From positions 744,515 through 808,514 of the forward strand of contig NZ_MYFN02000001.1 of NCBI RefSeq assembly GCF_004514425.2: a stretch of DNA of 64,000 nucleotides. The letters are read 5' to 3'. This DNA is from Shinella sumterensis (GTDB taxonomy: Bacteria > Pseudomonadota > Alphaproteobacteria > Rhizobiales > Rhizobiaceae). Below the pieces are notes generated by a model. The model searched no databases. It was given only the letters and a program-made list of their open reading frames with translations, and was not told the origin of the DNA. Positions within the stretch are counted from its first letter, which is position 1. Every line of letters begins with the position of its first letter. Position numbers and translations under genes: made by a program. Shown here piece after piece: positions 8,891 through 17,279 of the stretch.

Positions 8891-9702
8891 GCCGCCTTCC
8901 TTCCGAAAATCTTGCCGAGGAAGCTGCGCTTCTCGCCAGGAATCGTGACCGGCAGGTCCTCGCCCTTGAGACGGCGCGTGGCTTCGAAATAGGCGAGCGC
9001 GGGCGCGCTGCGGCCGTCGGCCAGCGTCACGGGGGCGCCGACATTCGATGCGCGCAGCACGTCCATGCTTTCCGGGATGATGCCGAGCAGCGGGATGGAG
9101 AGGATCTCCAGCACGTCGTCGACCTTCAGCATGTCGCCACGTTCCGCGCGGTTGGCATCATAGCGGGTCAACAGCAGGTGTTTTTCGATGCGCTCGCCGT
9201 TCTCCGCCTTCAGCGTCTTCGAATCGAGAAGGCCGATGATGCGGTCGGAATCGCGGACCGAAGAGACCTCGGGATTGGTCACGACGATGGCGACATCCGC
9301 ATGGCGCATGGCAAGCGTCGCACCGCGCTCGATGCCGGCCGGGCTGTCGCAGATCACCCAGTCGAACGCGCTCTTCAGCGCCGCGATGACTTTCTCGACA
9401 CCCTCGGGCGTGAGATTGTCCTTGTCGCGGGTCTGCGAGGCCGGCAGCAGATAGAGCGTCTCGACGCGCTTGTCGCGGATGAGCGCCTGCGTGAGCTTTG
9501 CTTCGCCCTGGATGACGTTGACGAGATCGTAGACGACGCGTCGTTCCGCCCCCATGACGAGATCGAGATTGCGCAGGCCGACGTCGAAATCGACGACGAC
9601 GACCTTTTCGCCGTTCTGCGCCAGCGCGGCGCCCAGTGCGGCCGACGACGTCGTCTTGCCGACGCCGCCCTTACCCGATGTGACAACGATGACCTTGCCC
9701 AT
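8887..9702 (-). CDS. minD: Septum site-determining ATPase MinD
   Basis: A 271-residue ParA/MinD-family ATPase. The deviant Walker A motif SGKGGVGKTT is at residues 9-18, switch regions follow (VVDFDVGLRN, CDSPAGIE), and the C-terminus ends with an amphipathic membrane-binding helix (KRSFLGKIFGRKAA). MinD recruits MinC to the membrane and is released by MinE. It sits between minC (29 bp gap) and minE (4 bp overlap) as in other Gram-negative minCDE operons. Confidence 0.98.
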   Translation of the reverse strand: MGKVIVVTSGKGGVGKTTSSAALGAALAQNGEKVVVVDFDVGLRNLDLVMGAERRVVYDLVNVIQGEAKLTQALIRDKRVETLYLLPASQTRDKDNLTPEGVEKVIAALKSAFDWVICDSPAGIERGATLAMRHADVAIVVTNPEVSSVRDSDRIIGLLDSKTLKAENGERIEKHLLLTRYDANRAERGDMLKVDDVLEILSIPLLGIIPESMDVLRASNVGAPVTLADGRSAPALAYFEATRRLKGEDLPVTIPGEKRSFLGKIFGRKAA

Positions 9703-9731
9703 ATACCTCTCCAGTCCATAGGAATTCGTGT

Positions 9732-10481
9732 TCAGCCGAGTATCGCGGCCTTGATGGTTTCGCCTTCGAGCCAGATCTGCCCGGCCTTGCCGCGCAGTTC
9801 GGGTTCCATGTCTTCGGCAGTCTTGTAGAAGCCGTCGATTGCAATGAGTTCTGCTTCCAGCTTGCGGCAGAAGATGCGTGCCTCGGCATTGCCGGTCGAG
9901 CCCGCCATCGCCCGGCCGCGCAGCGCGCCGTAGACGTGGATGGAGCCACCCGCGACGACTTCGGCGCCGGATCCGACCGACCCGACGATGGTCACGTCGC
10001 CCTCGGGAAAGAAGATCGACTGGCCGGACCGCACCGTTCGGGAAACGATCAGGGACGGCGCTGCCGTGACCGGCTGTTGCAGGGGAGCGGCCGGGGCTTC
10101 GGCCTCAACGGGATCGACCGTCTCCTTCTCCGTCTTCTGCGATTCGGCCGGGGCTTCGAAATCGGCAGCCGGGCGGCCGTCGGTCATCGCCGGCGGCATG
10201 TCGGGGCCGAGTTGCGAGGTGCGCGCGCCCTCGATGCCCATCACCCGGACATTGCGGGACGACAGCTGCTCGACGAGTTCGCGCAGTTCCTGACGGTCGA
10301 TATCGAGGCCATCGATATCCAGCACGACCGGACGGCGAAGGAAGAAGCCGGCCGAACGGGCCGCCAGATCGTCGAGCCGCACCAGCCAGTCCGCAACGGG
10401 CAGTTCCGGGGTCAGCGCAAGCGCAAGAAAGGACCGCCCCTTGAGGCGGATCGGCCGGGGTTGAGTTAACACGTCAGTCAT
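9732..10481 (-). CDS. minC: Septum formation inhibitor MinC
   Basis: A 249-residue protein with the MinC two-domain plan: an N-terminal FtsZ-antagonising domain (to about residue 105), a Pro/Glu-rich linker around residues 120-155, and a C-terminal beta-helix domain with the motif RSGQSIFFPEGDVTIVGSVG and the conserved HVYGALRGRAMAG. It blocks FtsZ assembly away from midcell. It is the first gene of minCDE, and a CtrA-type box lies 40-55 bp before its start. Confidence 0.96.
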   Translation of the reverse strand: MTDVLTQPRPIRLKGRSFLALALTPELPVADWLVRLDDLAARSAGFFLRRPVVLDIDGLDIDRQELRELVEQLSSRNVRVMGIEGARTSQLGPDMPPAMTDGRPAADFEAPAESQKTEKETVDPVEAEAPAAPLQQPVTAAPSLIVSRTVRSGQSIFFPEGDVTIVGSVGSGAEVVAGGSIHVYGALRGRAMAGSTGNAEARIFCRKLEAELIAIDGFYKTAEDMEPELRGKAGQIWLEGETIKAAILG

Positions 10482-10520
10482 CTTGGTTAATTTTCGGTAG
10501 CTTTGTGTAGCGGTGAAATG

Positions 10521-10536
10521 GTTAACAAAGCGTTAA
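10521..10536 (-). promoter_or_regulatory. CtrA-type box upstream of minCDE
   Basis: Read toward minC the sequence is TTAACGCTTTGTTAAC, an exact match to the alphaproteobacterial CtrA consensus TTAA-N7-TTAAC. It lies 40 bp upstream of the minC start codon, in an AT-rich promoter-like stretch. Control of min genes by CtrA has been reported in Sinorhizobium, as I recall; that this site is used is inference. Confidence 0.65.
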
Positions 10537-10848
10537 TTTCAGGTCTGGCTGGCGCGAGGCATGACGCGCCACAATTCGCCGGCAAGGCCAGCGCCAATGT
10601 CGCGCGGAAAAGGCTGTGAGGCAGGATTTGGCGTCATGCCCGGCAGGCAATTTGGCCGCCGCTGCGACGAGCGAAGTGACGTTCAGCCGTCATCCGGCCG
10701 GTTATGCATCACGCGGAGTATTCTTTTTGCCGGCGTAGCGGCAACGATTCTTCAGGCTGGAGCGATGAATTCGCCGACTCACTTGGCAGGCAGGTCTGGC
10801 GGCGACGTTACCGTCTCGGCGAATGCCATCCCGTCGGCTTCGGGAAAG

Positions 10849-10874
10849 GTGCGACGCGCAAGGGCGCGTCGCAC
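10849..10874 (-). terminator. Hairpin terminator after the betaine-binding protein gene
   Basis: GTGCGACGCGC and GCGCGTCGCAC form a perfect 11-bp stem with a four-base loop, about 20 bp beyond the stop codon of the minus-strand binding-protein gene. The following tail on that strand is only mildly T-rich (CCTTTCCC). Confidence 0.65.
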
Positions 10875-10894
10875 AGATTTCGGGGAGGGTGCCG

Positions 10895-11896
10895 TCAGAG
10901 CGACGCTTCGATCTTTTCGGCGGCTTCCGGCGTGACCCAGGCTTTCCAGGTATCCTTGTTTTCGGAGAGGAAGTGCTTGGCGCCGTCCTCGCCGCTCGCC
11001 TGATTGTCGGTCATCCAGGCCATCAGCTTGTTGATGGTGTCGTTGCTCCAGGAGCGCTTGTTGAGATAGTCCATGACCTCGGGGCCGACGCGCTCGGAGA
11101 ACGGTTTGGCAACCAGTGTGACGATCGTGTCCACCGGCCAGCCGTTCGGCTTCGGATCCGGGCACGCTTCGACGGTGTTGCAACGCTTCCACTCGGCCGC
11201 GTCGTTGTCGACGCCCTCGGCGAGGCGTACCATCTGGTATTTGCCGAGAAGCGCGGTCGGAGCCCAGTAATAGGCCACGAAGTTTTCCTTGCGCTCGTAG
11301 GCCTTGGCCATCGAGCCGTCGAGACCCGCCGCCGAGCCCGTGTCCACCAGCTTCCAGCCGAGTTTTTCGCCGTCGAAGGCCTTGAACAGCTGCGAGGTCA
11401 CGACCGTGCCGCCCCAGCCCTGCGGACCGTTGAGGATGGCACCCTTGCTCTTGTCTTCGCTGTCCGGGAACAGATCGGGATGCTTGAGGAGATCCGGGAT
11501 CGTCTTGATGTCAGGGTGGGCTTCCGCGACATATTGCGGGATCCACCAGCCCTGCACGCCGCCATCCGGCAGCGGTGAACCGACCTGCACGATGCGGCCT
11601 TCATCCGTGCCCTTCTTGACGACGTCAGGCAGAAGGTCGATCCAGGCTTCAGGCGCGATGTCGGGCTGGCCTTTTTCGGCCATCGACGTGATCGTCGGCA
11701 CGGTGTCGCCGATCGTGATCTCGGCATTGCAGCCATAGCCGGCGTTGAGAATGATCTTGTCGAGGTTGGAAATCACCTCGGCGCTCTGCCAGTTCATGCT
11801 GGCGATGGTGACATCACCGCATTCCGCAGCATTGGCGATGGACGCGCCGGCGAAAAGGCCCAGTGTCAGACAGGTCGATGCAAGCAGTCTCTTCAT
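10895..11896 (-). CDS. Glycine/proline betaine-type ABC substrate-binding protein (ProX/OpuAC family)
   Basis: A 333-residue binding protein. The ATG at 11896 gives a clean signal peptide (MKRLLASTCLTLGLFAGASI, cleavage near ANA-AEC). The mature protein begins with the OpuAC pattern (VTIASMNWQSAEVISNLDKI), has DIAPEAWIDLLPD, and is rich in tryptophans (GWWIPQYVAEAHP, YYWAPTALLG) of the kind that cage quaternary ammonium groups. No cognate permease or ATPase is adjacent, so it may dock on a transporter encoded elsewhere. It follows the ProC-like reductase and TetR regulator on the same strand and sits opposite a demethylase operon, pointing to import of a betaine. The exact ligand is inference. 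Confidence 0.87.
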   Translation of the reverse strand: MKRLLASTCLTLGLFAGASIANAAECGDVTIASMNWQSAEVISNLDKIILNAGYGCNAEITIGDTVPTITSMAEKGQPDIAPEAWIDLLPDVVKKGTDEGRIVQVGSPLPDGGVQGWWIPQYVAEAHPDIKTIPDLLKHPDLFPDSEDKSKGAILNGPQGWGGTVVTSQLFKAFDGEKLGWKLVDTGSAAGLDGSMAKAYERKENFVAYYWAPTALLGKYQMVRLAEGVDNDAAEWKRCNTVEACPDPKPNGWPVDTIVTLVAKPFSERVGPEVMDYLNKRSWSNDTINKLMAWMTDNQASGEDGAKHFLSENKDTWKAWVTPEAAEKIEASL

Positions 11897-11959
11897 TGTG
11901 GTTCCCTTTGTTTGCGGCATCTTCTCTGCGGGCCGCCGCTTTGGCCCCATCCTGCGTTG

Positions 11960-12787
11960 CTAGGAACCGTCTCCCAGGCGCAGCGATTTCTCTTGGGCCG
12001 CGGTCAGGCCCTGTGCGACGGCGGTGCGAAACCCCGCGCGTGTCATCGCCTCGATGGCCGCTGCGGTGGTGCCGCGATACTCGAGAAAGGTCCTGACCGT
12101 TTCGGCGGGACACTCGTCTCGTTGCTCCAGCATCCGGCCGGCGCCGATCAGAAGCATGTTGACCGCGCGGCGTGCGACATGCGGGTCGAGCCCCCTGGAA
12201 ACAGCATCGGCCATCATGGCGTCGGCGAGGAGCGCCGGAAACGCCGGACCGGAGCCCGTGAGGCCGGTGAGATAGTCGATCTCCACTTCACTGCGCACCT
12301 CGTCCTGTACGCCACAGGCATCGAAGATCGCCCTGATGATCGCGCGGTCGGCGTCCTCGATCCCGTCGGCCGCCAGCCATGGCGTATAGGATTTGCGGAC
12401 TTCCGCTGCGGCGTTCGGCAGGGCGCGGACGGCTCTGAGAGTGCGGTGGCGGTCGCCAAGTGCTGCAAGACGGATGCCGGCCATGACGGAGATCACGAGC
12501 TTGCCGTCCGCCGTCACGTTGAGGTCCTGCCAGTCGGACGGGCGGATGGAGAGGATGACGATATCGGAGCGATCGGCAAGCGCCTGGTTGTCTTTCGTCC
12601 AGAAGGCGCCGGGGAAACGGTCCGGGCGTGTGCTGCGGTAGGAGAGGGCGAGATTTTCCGGGGCGACGACACCCGACTCCAGCATCGCGGCGGCCATCGC
12701 ACCGCCTAGCCAGCCGGCCCCGCCGATAATGCCGATCCTCAGGTCCTTGCCCTGTTCCACCCTGCTTTCACTCCGGTTTGTACCCAT
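11960..12787 (-). CDS. Pyrroline-5-carboxylate reductase-like protein
   Basis: A 275-residue ProC-family dehydrogenase. The N-terminal dinucleotide motif IGIIGGAGWLGGAMAAAM is near residues 17-34. The ProC signature region appears as VRALPNAAAEVRKS and DYLTGLTGSGPAFPALLADAM, where the substrate-binding GSGPAF is kept. The gene overlaps the end of the TetR regulator by 20 bp and precedes the betaine-binding protein gene. In a locus for betaine demethylation a ProC paralogue may act on a proline-related product such as one derived from proline betaine. A housekeeping proC is probably elsewhere; this copy's real substrate is uncertain. Confidence 0.8.
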   Translation of the reverse strand: MGTNRSESRVEQGKDLRIGIIGGAGWLGGAMAAAMLESGVVAPENLALSYRSTRPDRFPGAFWTKDNQALADRSDIVILSIRPSDWQDLNVTADGKLVISVMAGIRLAALGDRHRTLRAVRALPNAAAEVRKSYTPWLAADGIEDADRAIIRAIFDACGVQDEVRSEVEIDYLTGLTGSGPAFPALLADAMMADAVSRGLDPHVARRAVNMLLIGAGRMLEQRDECPAETVRTFLEYRGTTAAAIEAMTRAGFRTAVAQGLTAAQEKSLRLGDGS

Positions 12788-13397
12788 GCCGCGCGAAGAA
12801 GCGATCGAGTTCCCGCTGTTGCGGAACCTCGCCGGTATAGATCGCGATATATTCGGGGATGCGCTTCATTCGCAGCGCGATGTCCTCGCGCGACTGCATG
12901 GAGATATAGCCGATCTGGACGAGATAGGTGGTGCGCGCGCGAACGTCGGCGGGGCCTTCCTCATGGCCGAACCGCACGAACATCCGGCAGAGCGCTTCCA
13001 TTCTCGTCTGGTCGGCCGCATGCACTTCCGCGAGGATATCGGGAGACTGCAAAGCCCAGCTGCGAACGGCAAATTCGAACTGTGAATCGAACAGGTCCTT
13101 GTTCAGCCAGCAATCGAAGACATTGAGCATCGCCTCGGCGAGTGTCTCCGCATAGGCCTCTGACTGTTTCACGAGGTTGCCGGTGTTCTTGTCCCTCCAG
13201 CGCGCGATCAGCGCATCGAGCAACTCTTCACGGTCCTTGAAGAACCAGTAAAAGCTGGTGCGGGAGAGATTGAGCCTTTTGGCCAGCGGCAGGATCTTGA
13301 CCGAGTCGACGCCGGACTCGAGCAGCGCCTCATAGGCGGCCTCCAGCCATCCCTCCTGGGAGCCACGCCAGCCGCTGTCAGTGGTCGCCTGTTCCAT
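12768..13397 (-). CDS. TetR-family transcriptional regulator
   Basis: A 209-residue regulator with an N-terminal TetR helix-turn-helix (LAKRLNLSRTSFYWFFKDRE at about residues 38-57, including the SFYWFF recognition helix) and a helical C-terminal ligand domain. The ATG at 13397 has a strong ribosome binding site (AGGAGG, spacing 5-6). It is divergent from the demethylase operon across a 147-bp gap that contains a long inverted repeat (13436-13500), so it probably represses both directions until a betaine or its breakdown product binds. Confidence 0.9.
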   Translation of the reverse strand: MEQATTDSGWRGSQEGWLEAAYEALLESGVDSVKILPLAKRLNLSRTSFYWFFKDREELLDALIARWRDKNTGNLVKQSEAYAETLAEAMLNVFDCWLNKDLFDSQFEFAVRSWALQSPDILAEVHAADQTRMEALCRMFVRFGHEEGPADVRARTTYLVQIGYISMQSREDIALRMKRIPEYIAIYTGEVPQQRELDRFFARHGYKPE

Positions 13398-13435
13398 GAA
13401 ATCCTCCTAGCAAATCCGTCCTACTGGAGCAAGGA

Positions 13436-13500
13436 AAATGTACACATATGTCAATTAGCCGAACGAGCCTGTCCGATAATATTGACGCTTATGTACATTT
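13436..13500. promoter_or_regulatory. Long inverted repeat, candidate TetR operator pair
   Basis: Two 20-bp arms, 13436-13455 and 13481-13500, are inverted copies matching at 16 of 20 positions (AAATGTACA...GTCAAT). Each arm ends with a TTGAC element pointing outward toward one of the divergent genes, so an operator overlapping both -35 regions is likely. Assignment to the adjacent TetR protein is inference from position. Confidence 0.6.
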
Positions 13501-13544
13501 CTGTTTAGCTTCCATCATAATTCCCCTAGACCGGAGCCCGGCGC

Positions 13545-15581
13545 ATGTCGAACGATCCTCTGCTTCAGCCGTATCAGCTGAAGCATCTGACCCTCCGCAA
13601 CCGCATCATCGTCACCTCGCACGAACCGGCCTATCCCGAGGATGGCATGCCGAAGGGTCGCTACCGCGCCTATACGGTGGAGCGCGCCAAGGGCGGGGTC
13701 GCGATGACGATGACGGCCGGCTCCGCTGCCGTCTCCAAGGACAGCCCGCCGGTCTTCAACAACCTGCTGGCTTACAAGGACGAGATCGTCCCGTGGATCC
13801 GCGAGATGACCGACGCCGTGCACGAGGAAGGCGCGGCCATCATGATCCAGCTGACCCATCTCGGCCGCCGCACGCGCTGGGACAAGGGCGACTGGCTGCC
13901 GGTCGTGGCGCCGTCGCATCACCGCGAGGCAGCACACCGCGCATTTCCGAAGAAGCTGGAAGACTGGGATATCGAAAGGATCATCAAGGACTTCGCCGAT
14001 GCGGCCGAGCGCATGAAGGCCGGTGGCATGGACGGGGTGGAGCTGGAGGCCTACGGCCACCTGATCGACCAGTTCAATTCGCCGCTGACCAATGAACTGG
14101 ACGGCCCCTATGGCGGCTCACTCGACAACCGCCTGCGCTTCTGTCTCGACGTGTTCAAGGCGATGCGCGAGCGCGTCGGCGACGATTTCATTCTCGGCGT
14201 GCGCTACACCGCCGACGAATGTCTTCCCGGCGGGACCGGAAAGGCCGAGGGCCTCGAAATCTCCCGCCGCCTCAAGGAAAGCGGCCTGATCGACTACCTC
14301 AACGTCATCCGCGGCCATATCGACACCGATCCCGGCCTGACGGATGTCATCCCGATCCAGGGCATGGCGAGTGCGCCGCATCTCGATTTTGCTGGCGACG
14401 TGCGGGCAGCCACGAAGTTCCCGACCTTCCACGCGGCCAAGATCCAGGACGTGGCTACCGCGCGCCACGCCATCGCGACGGGCAAGGTCGACATGATCGG
14501 CATGACGCGCGCGCATATGACCGACCCGCACATCCTGCGCAAGATCATCGAGAAGCGCGAGGACGACATCCGGCCCTGCGTCGGGGCGAACTACTGTCTC
14601 GATCGCATCTACCAGGGCGGCCTGGCGTTCTGCATCCACAATGCTGCGACCGGGCGCGAAGAGACGATGCCGCATGTCATTCCGAAGGCGGAGGTGCGCA
14701 AGAAGGTCGTCATCGTCGGCGCCGGCCCGGCCGGGCTGGAGGCGGCGCGTGTCTCGGCCGAGCGCGGTCACGAGGTCGTTGTCTTCGAAGCGGCGAACAA
14801 TGCCGGCGGCCAGATCCGGCTGACGGCGCAGAGCGAGCGTCGCCGCGAAATGATCGGCATCATCGACTGGCGCATGAGCCAGTGCGAGAAGCTGGGCGTG
14901 ACCTTCCATTTCAACACCTGGGCGGATGCCGAGACGATCACGGCTGAGACGCCGGATGTCGTGATCATCGCAACGGGCGGACTGCCGCATACGGATGTGC
15001 TCACCAGCGGCAACGAACTGGTCGTTTCCTCCTGGGATATCATCTCCGGCGATGTGAAGCCCGGCACCAACGTGCTCGTCTACGACGATGCGGGCGATCA
15101 CGCCGGTCTGCAGGCCGCGGAGTTCATCGCGAAGGCCGGTGGCAAGGTCGAGATCATGACGCCGGACCGGTCCTTCGCGCCCGAGGTCATGGCCATGAAC
15201 CTCGTGCCCTACATGCGCTCGCTGCAAAAGCTCGACACGACCTTTACCGTCACATACCGGCTGGAAGCGGCCGAGAAGAGCGGCAATCAGATCATCGCCC
15301 ATGTCGGAAGCGACTACGGCGGCGTCTCCCGCCAGCGTACGGTGGACCAGATCGTCGTCAACCATGGCACAATTCCGCTGGATGACCTCTATTTCGAGCT
15401 GAAGCCCGGTTCGAGCAATCTCGGCGAGGTTTCCTATGACGACCTCGTCGCAGGAGCGCCGCAGACCGTACGGCGCAATCCTGACGGCGCCTACCAGCTC
15501 TTCCGGATCGGAGATGCGGTTGCCGCGCGCAACACCCATGCCGCCATCTACGACGCCCTGCGCCTGGCGAAGGACCTCTGA
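13545..15581 (+). CDS. FMN/FAD N-demethylase of the DgcA/StcD type (Old Yellow Enzyme plus pyridine nucleotide domain)
   Basis: A 678-residue protein. Residues 1-360 form an Old Yellow Enzyme-like TIM barrel binding FMN, then an iron-sulfur segment (C345, C351, C363), then a flavin/NAD domain beginning VVIVGAGPAGLEAARVSA near residue 388. This is the build of trimethylamine dehydrogenase, dimethylglycine demethylase DgcA and the N-methylproline demethylase StcD. The position matching TMADH Cys348 is alanine here (CVGANYC), so the cluster has three cysteines in this segment. The gene begins the operon opposite TetR and is followed two bases later by the cupin gene. With the nearby Rieske pair it would remove a second methyl group after oxygenase attack. 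Glycine betaine versus proline betaine cannot be decided from sequence. Confidence 0.85.
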   Translation: MSNDPLLQPYQLKHLTLRNRIIVTSHEPAYPEDGMPKGRYRAYTVERAKGGVAMTMTAGSAAVSKDSPPVFNNLLAYKDEIVPWIREMTDAVHEEGAAIMIQLTHLGRRTRWDKGDWLPVVAPSHHREAAHRAFPKKLEDWDIERIIKDFADAAERMKAGGMDGVELEAYGHLIDQFNSPLTNELDGPYGGSLDNRLRFCLDVFKAMRERVGDDFILGVRYTADECLPGGTGKAEGLEISRRLKESGLIDYLNVIRGHIDTDPGLTDVIPIQGMASAPHLDFAGDVRAATKFPTFHAAKIQDVATARHAIATGKVDMIGMTRAHMTDPHILRKIIEKREDDIRPCVGANYCLDRIYQGGLAFCIHNAATGREETMPHVIPKAEVRKKVVIVGAGPAGLEAARVSAERGHEVVVFEAANNAGGQIRLTAQSERRREMIGIIDWRMSQCEKLGVTFHFNTWADAETITAETPDVVIIATGGLPHTDVLTSGNELVVSSWDIISGDVKPGTNVLVYDDAGDHAGLQAAEFIAKAGGKVEIMTPDRSFAPEVMAMNLVPYMRSLQKLDTTFTVTYRLEAAEKSGNQIIAHVGSDYGGVSRQRTVDQIVVNHGTIPLDDLYFELKPGSSNLGEVSYDDLVAGAPQTVRRNPDGAYQLFRIGDAVAARNTHAAIYDALRLAKDL

Positions 15582-15583
15582 TC

Positions 15584-16189
15584 ATGCCACGCAGCGATGT
15601 CCTGCAAGGCTTCCTCGATGCCATCTTCGGCGCCTTCGATGACTGTGTGACGGATGCGCGGGCGCGCGCGTCGATCACGCAGATCGTGGCGGCGCTGAAG
15701 GTGCCTCATCCGGAACGGCAGGATATCGGCCGGCGGCTGCCGGTCTGCGAGGGGCATCTGACGAATGCCCTTTCGGTGGGAAGCGACCGGCCATCTCTGG
15801 GCCTGTTGCTGGAGCGGTTCAGGGCGCTGGAACCGCTTCTGGAGTGGAAAACCCGTCCGCACTTCGATGAAACGGCGAGCGACAATTTCGCGATTGGGCA
15901 TGCCAATACGATGATCGTCGGCCCCGGCGGCCTTGAAGACCGGCGGGATATCTGGCTGGGCGTAAGCCTGCTGGCGCCGCAGGTGCGCTATCCCGACCAT
16001 GATCATGCGCCGGAGGAGACCTATCTCGTGATGTCGGACGGCGAATTCCTGCACGGCGATTCCGGCTGGTTTTCGCCGGGCGTCGGCGGGACTTTCTACA
16101 ATCCGCCCGGCATTCGCCATGCCATGCGCTCCGGAAGCAAACCGCTCTTCGCCTTCTGGGCACTGCTCCCCGACCAAACGAAGCGCTGA
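15584..16189 (+). CDS. DddQ-like cupin, dimethylsulfoniopropionate lyase family
   Basis: A 201-residue cupin. The C-terminal barrel carries DHDHAPEETYLVMSDGEF and YNPPGIRHAMRSG. The metal and catalytic residues H141, E145, Y147 and H179 have the same spacing (4, 2, 32) as H125, E129, Y131 and H163 of the marine DMSP lyase DddQ as I recall them, and the length is about the same. DddQ splits dimethylsulfoniopropionate into acrylate and dimethyl sulfide. The gene follows the StcD/DgcA-like demethylase by two bases, so they are co-expressed. In a soil-type rhizobium the substrate may instead be another betaine; family membership is well supported, the reaction is not. Confidence 0.8.
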   Translation: MPRSDVLQGFLDAIFGAFDDCVTDARARASITQIVAALKVPHPERQDIGRRLPVCEGHLTNALSVGSDRPSLGLLLERFRALEPLLEWKTRPHFDETASDNFAIGHANTMIVGPGGLEDRRDIWLGVSLLAPQVRYPDHDHAPEETYLVMSDGEFLHGDSGWFSPGVGGTFYNPPGIRHAMRSGSKPLFAFWALLPDQTKR

Positions 16190-16193
16190 TTTC

Positions 16194-17279
16194 CTATCTG
16201 TCTATGACGAGATCGCTGAGCGGTTTCGAGCAGCAGGGCAGGAAAAGGCCTGCGTCGATCTCCCGCTGCCGAATACCGCCATTGTGGTTCATGTCGACGC
16301 TCCCGGAAATCAGCTTGGATTTACAGGTGCCGCACACGCCGTTGGAACAGGACGAGGGAAGTTTCACGCCCGCCTTCTTGGCGCAGGACAGTATGGTCTG
16401 TTCGCCTGACACGGCAATCTCGCGCGCCTGCTTGGCGAAGGAAACCAGGAAGGTGCGCGTCGCTGCTTCTGCCACGACCGGAAGGTCGATGTCATCGATG
16501 ACGGCCGCGTCGAAGCTCTCTTCGAGATAATTTGCCGAGGGAACCCCAAGCGCCGACGTGATCGTGCGCGCCGCTGTCATGAAGGGGGCAGGGCCGCAGC
16601 ACAGCACGGTGCGTTCGGCAAGGTCGGGCACGGCAAGCTTCATGTAGTCGGAGGATATACGCCCTGTGAGGCCCGGCCAGTGCGCCTCACCCGTAACCGT
16701 TTCCGGCAGGAAATGGAGCCGCAGCCCCTTCACGCGCTCTGCCAGCCATGTCAACTCGTTGCGGAAGATCAGATCCTTCGGGCTGCGCGCGGCATGCAGG
16801 AAGACCACATCGGCCGGCTCGCAGGTATCGGCGATGTCGCGCAGCATCGACATGACGGGCGTGATGCCGGAACCGCCGGAAAGGAAAAGATACTTGCGCG
16901 CATGGGGCCGGATGAAGTGGCCAAGCGGGCCGTTCGCCTTGACCTTCGCATGAACCGCGAGGTTGTCGTGCAGCCAGTTGGATATCCTGCCGCCGGCAAC
17001 ACGCTTCACAGTAATGGAGAAGGCATGGCTTCGCTTCGGCGAGGAAGAGATGCTGTAGCAGCGGCTTTCCGTTTCACCCGCCACATCGAGGTCGAACAGG
17101 AAATACTGTCCCGCCTCGAAGGCGAAGCGTTTTCCCTCCGGCGACGCGAAGGTGAAGGTCTTCACGTCGTGCGTTTCCTGATGGATATCGATGCAGACGA
17201 GGTCTTCGTCCGTTTCCCGCTTCCAGAGCGGAGCGTGATGCACACGCTCGGCCGGCAGAATATCGCTTCTAGTATCCAT
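16194..17279 (-). CDS. Ferredoxin-type NAD(P)H oxidoreductase, partner of the Rieske oxygenase (GbcB-like)
   Basis: A 361-residue reductase: an FAD domain (ESRCYSISSSP, the RxYS flavin motif), an NAD domain (YLFLSGGSGITPVMSMLRDI) and a C-terminal plant-type [2Fe-2S] domain (CSNGVCGTC plus a downstream Cys pair). The ATG at 17279 overlaps the 3' end of the oxygenase gene by 11 bp; longer upstream starts give implausible Arg/Pro-rich sequence. It passes electrons from NAD(P)H to the Rieske enzyme. It ends 5 bp from the convergent cupin gene. Confidence 0.93.
   Translation of the reverse strand: MDTRSDILPAERVHHAPLWKRETDEDLVCIDIHQETHDVKTFTFASPEGKRFAFEAGQYFLFDLDVAGETESRCYSISSSPKRSHAFSITVKRVAGGRISNWLHDNLAVHAKVKANGPLGHFIRPHARKYLFLSGGSGITPVMSMLRDIADTCEPADVVFLHAARSPKDLIFRNELTWLAERVKGLRLHFLPETVTGEAHWPGLTGRISSDYMKLAVPDLAERTVLCCGPAPFMTAARTITSALGVPSANYLEESFDAAVIDDIDLPVVAEAATRTFLVSFAKQAREIAVSGEQTILSCAKKAGVKLPSSCSNGVCGTCKSKLISGSVDMNHNGGIRQREIDAGLFLPCCSKPLSDLVIDR

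Larger units (their letters stand above)
10482..10894. other. Intergenic region between minC and the betaine-binding protein gene
   Basis: About 410 bp between minC and the end of the binding-protein gene. The minC-proximal 80 bp are AT-rich and carry the CtrA-type box. The far end holds a strong hairpin terminator (10849-10874). An open frame across 10561-10935 has arginine/serine-rich, unrecognisable composition and I do not call it a gene. Nothing else is evident. Confidence 0.6.

Noticed and set aside
10561..10935. An open frame in the minC to binding-protein gap
   Set aside because: Arg/Ser-rich sequence, no family, and it runs through a strong hairpin and into the antisense of a real gene.
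14118..15539. A 473-codon open frame antisense to the demethylase gene
   Set aside because: Composition is Asp/Arg/His-rich with no family pattern. The sense strand encodes a complete recognised enzyme. It is a high-GC third-position shadow.
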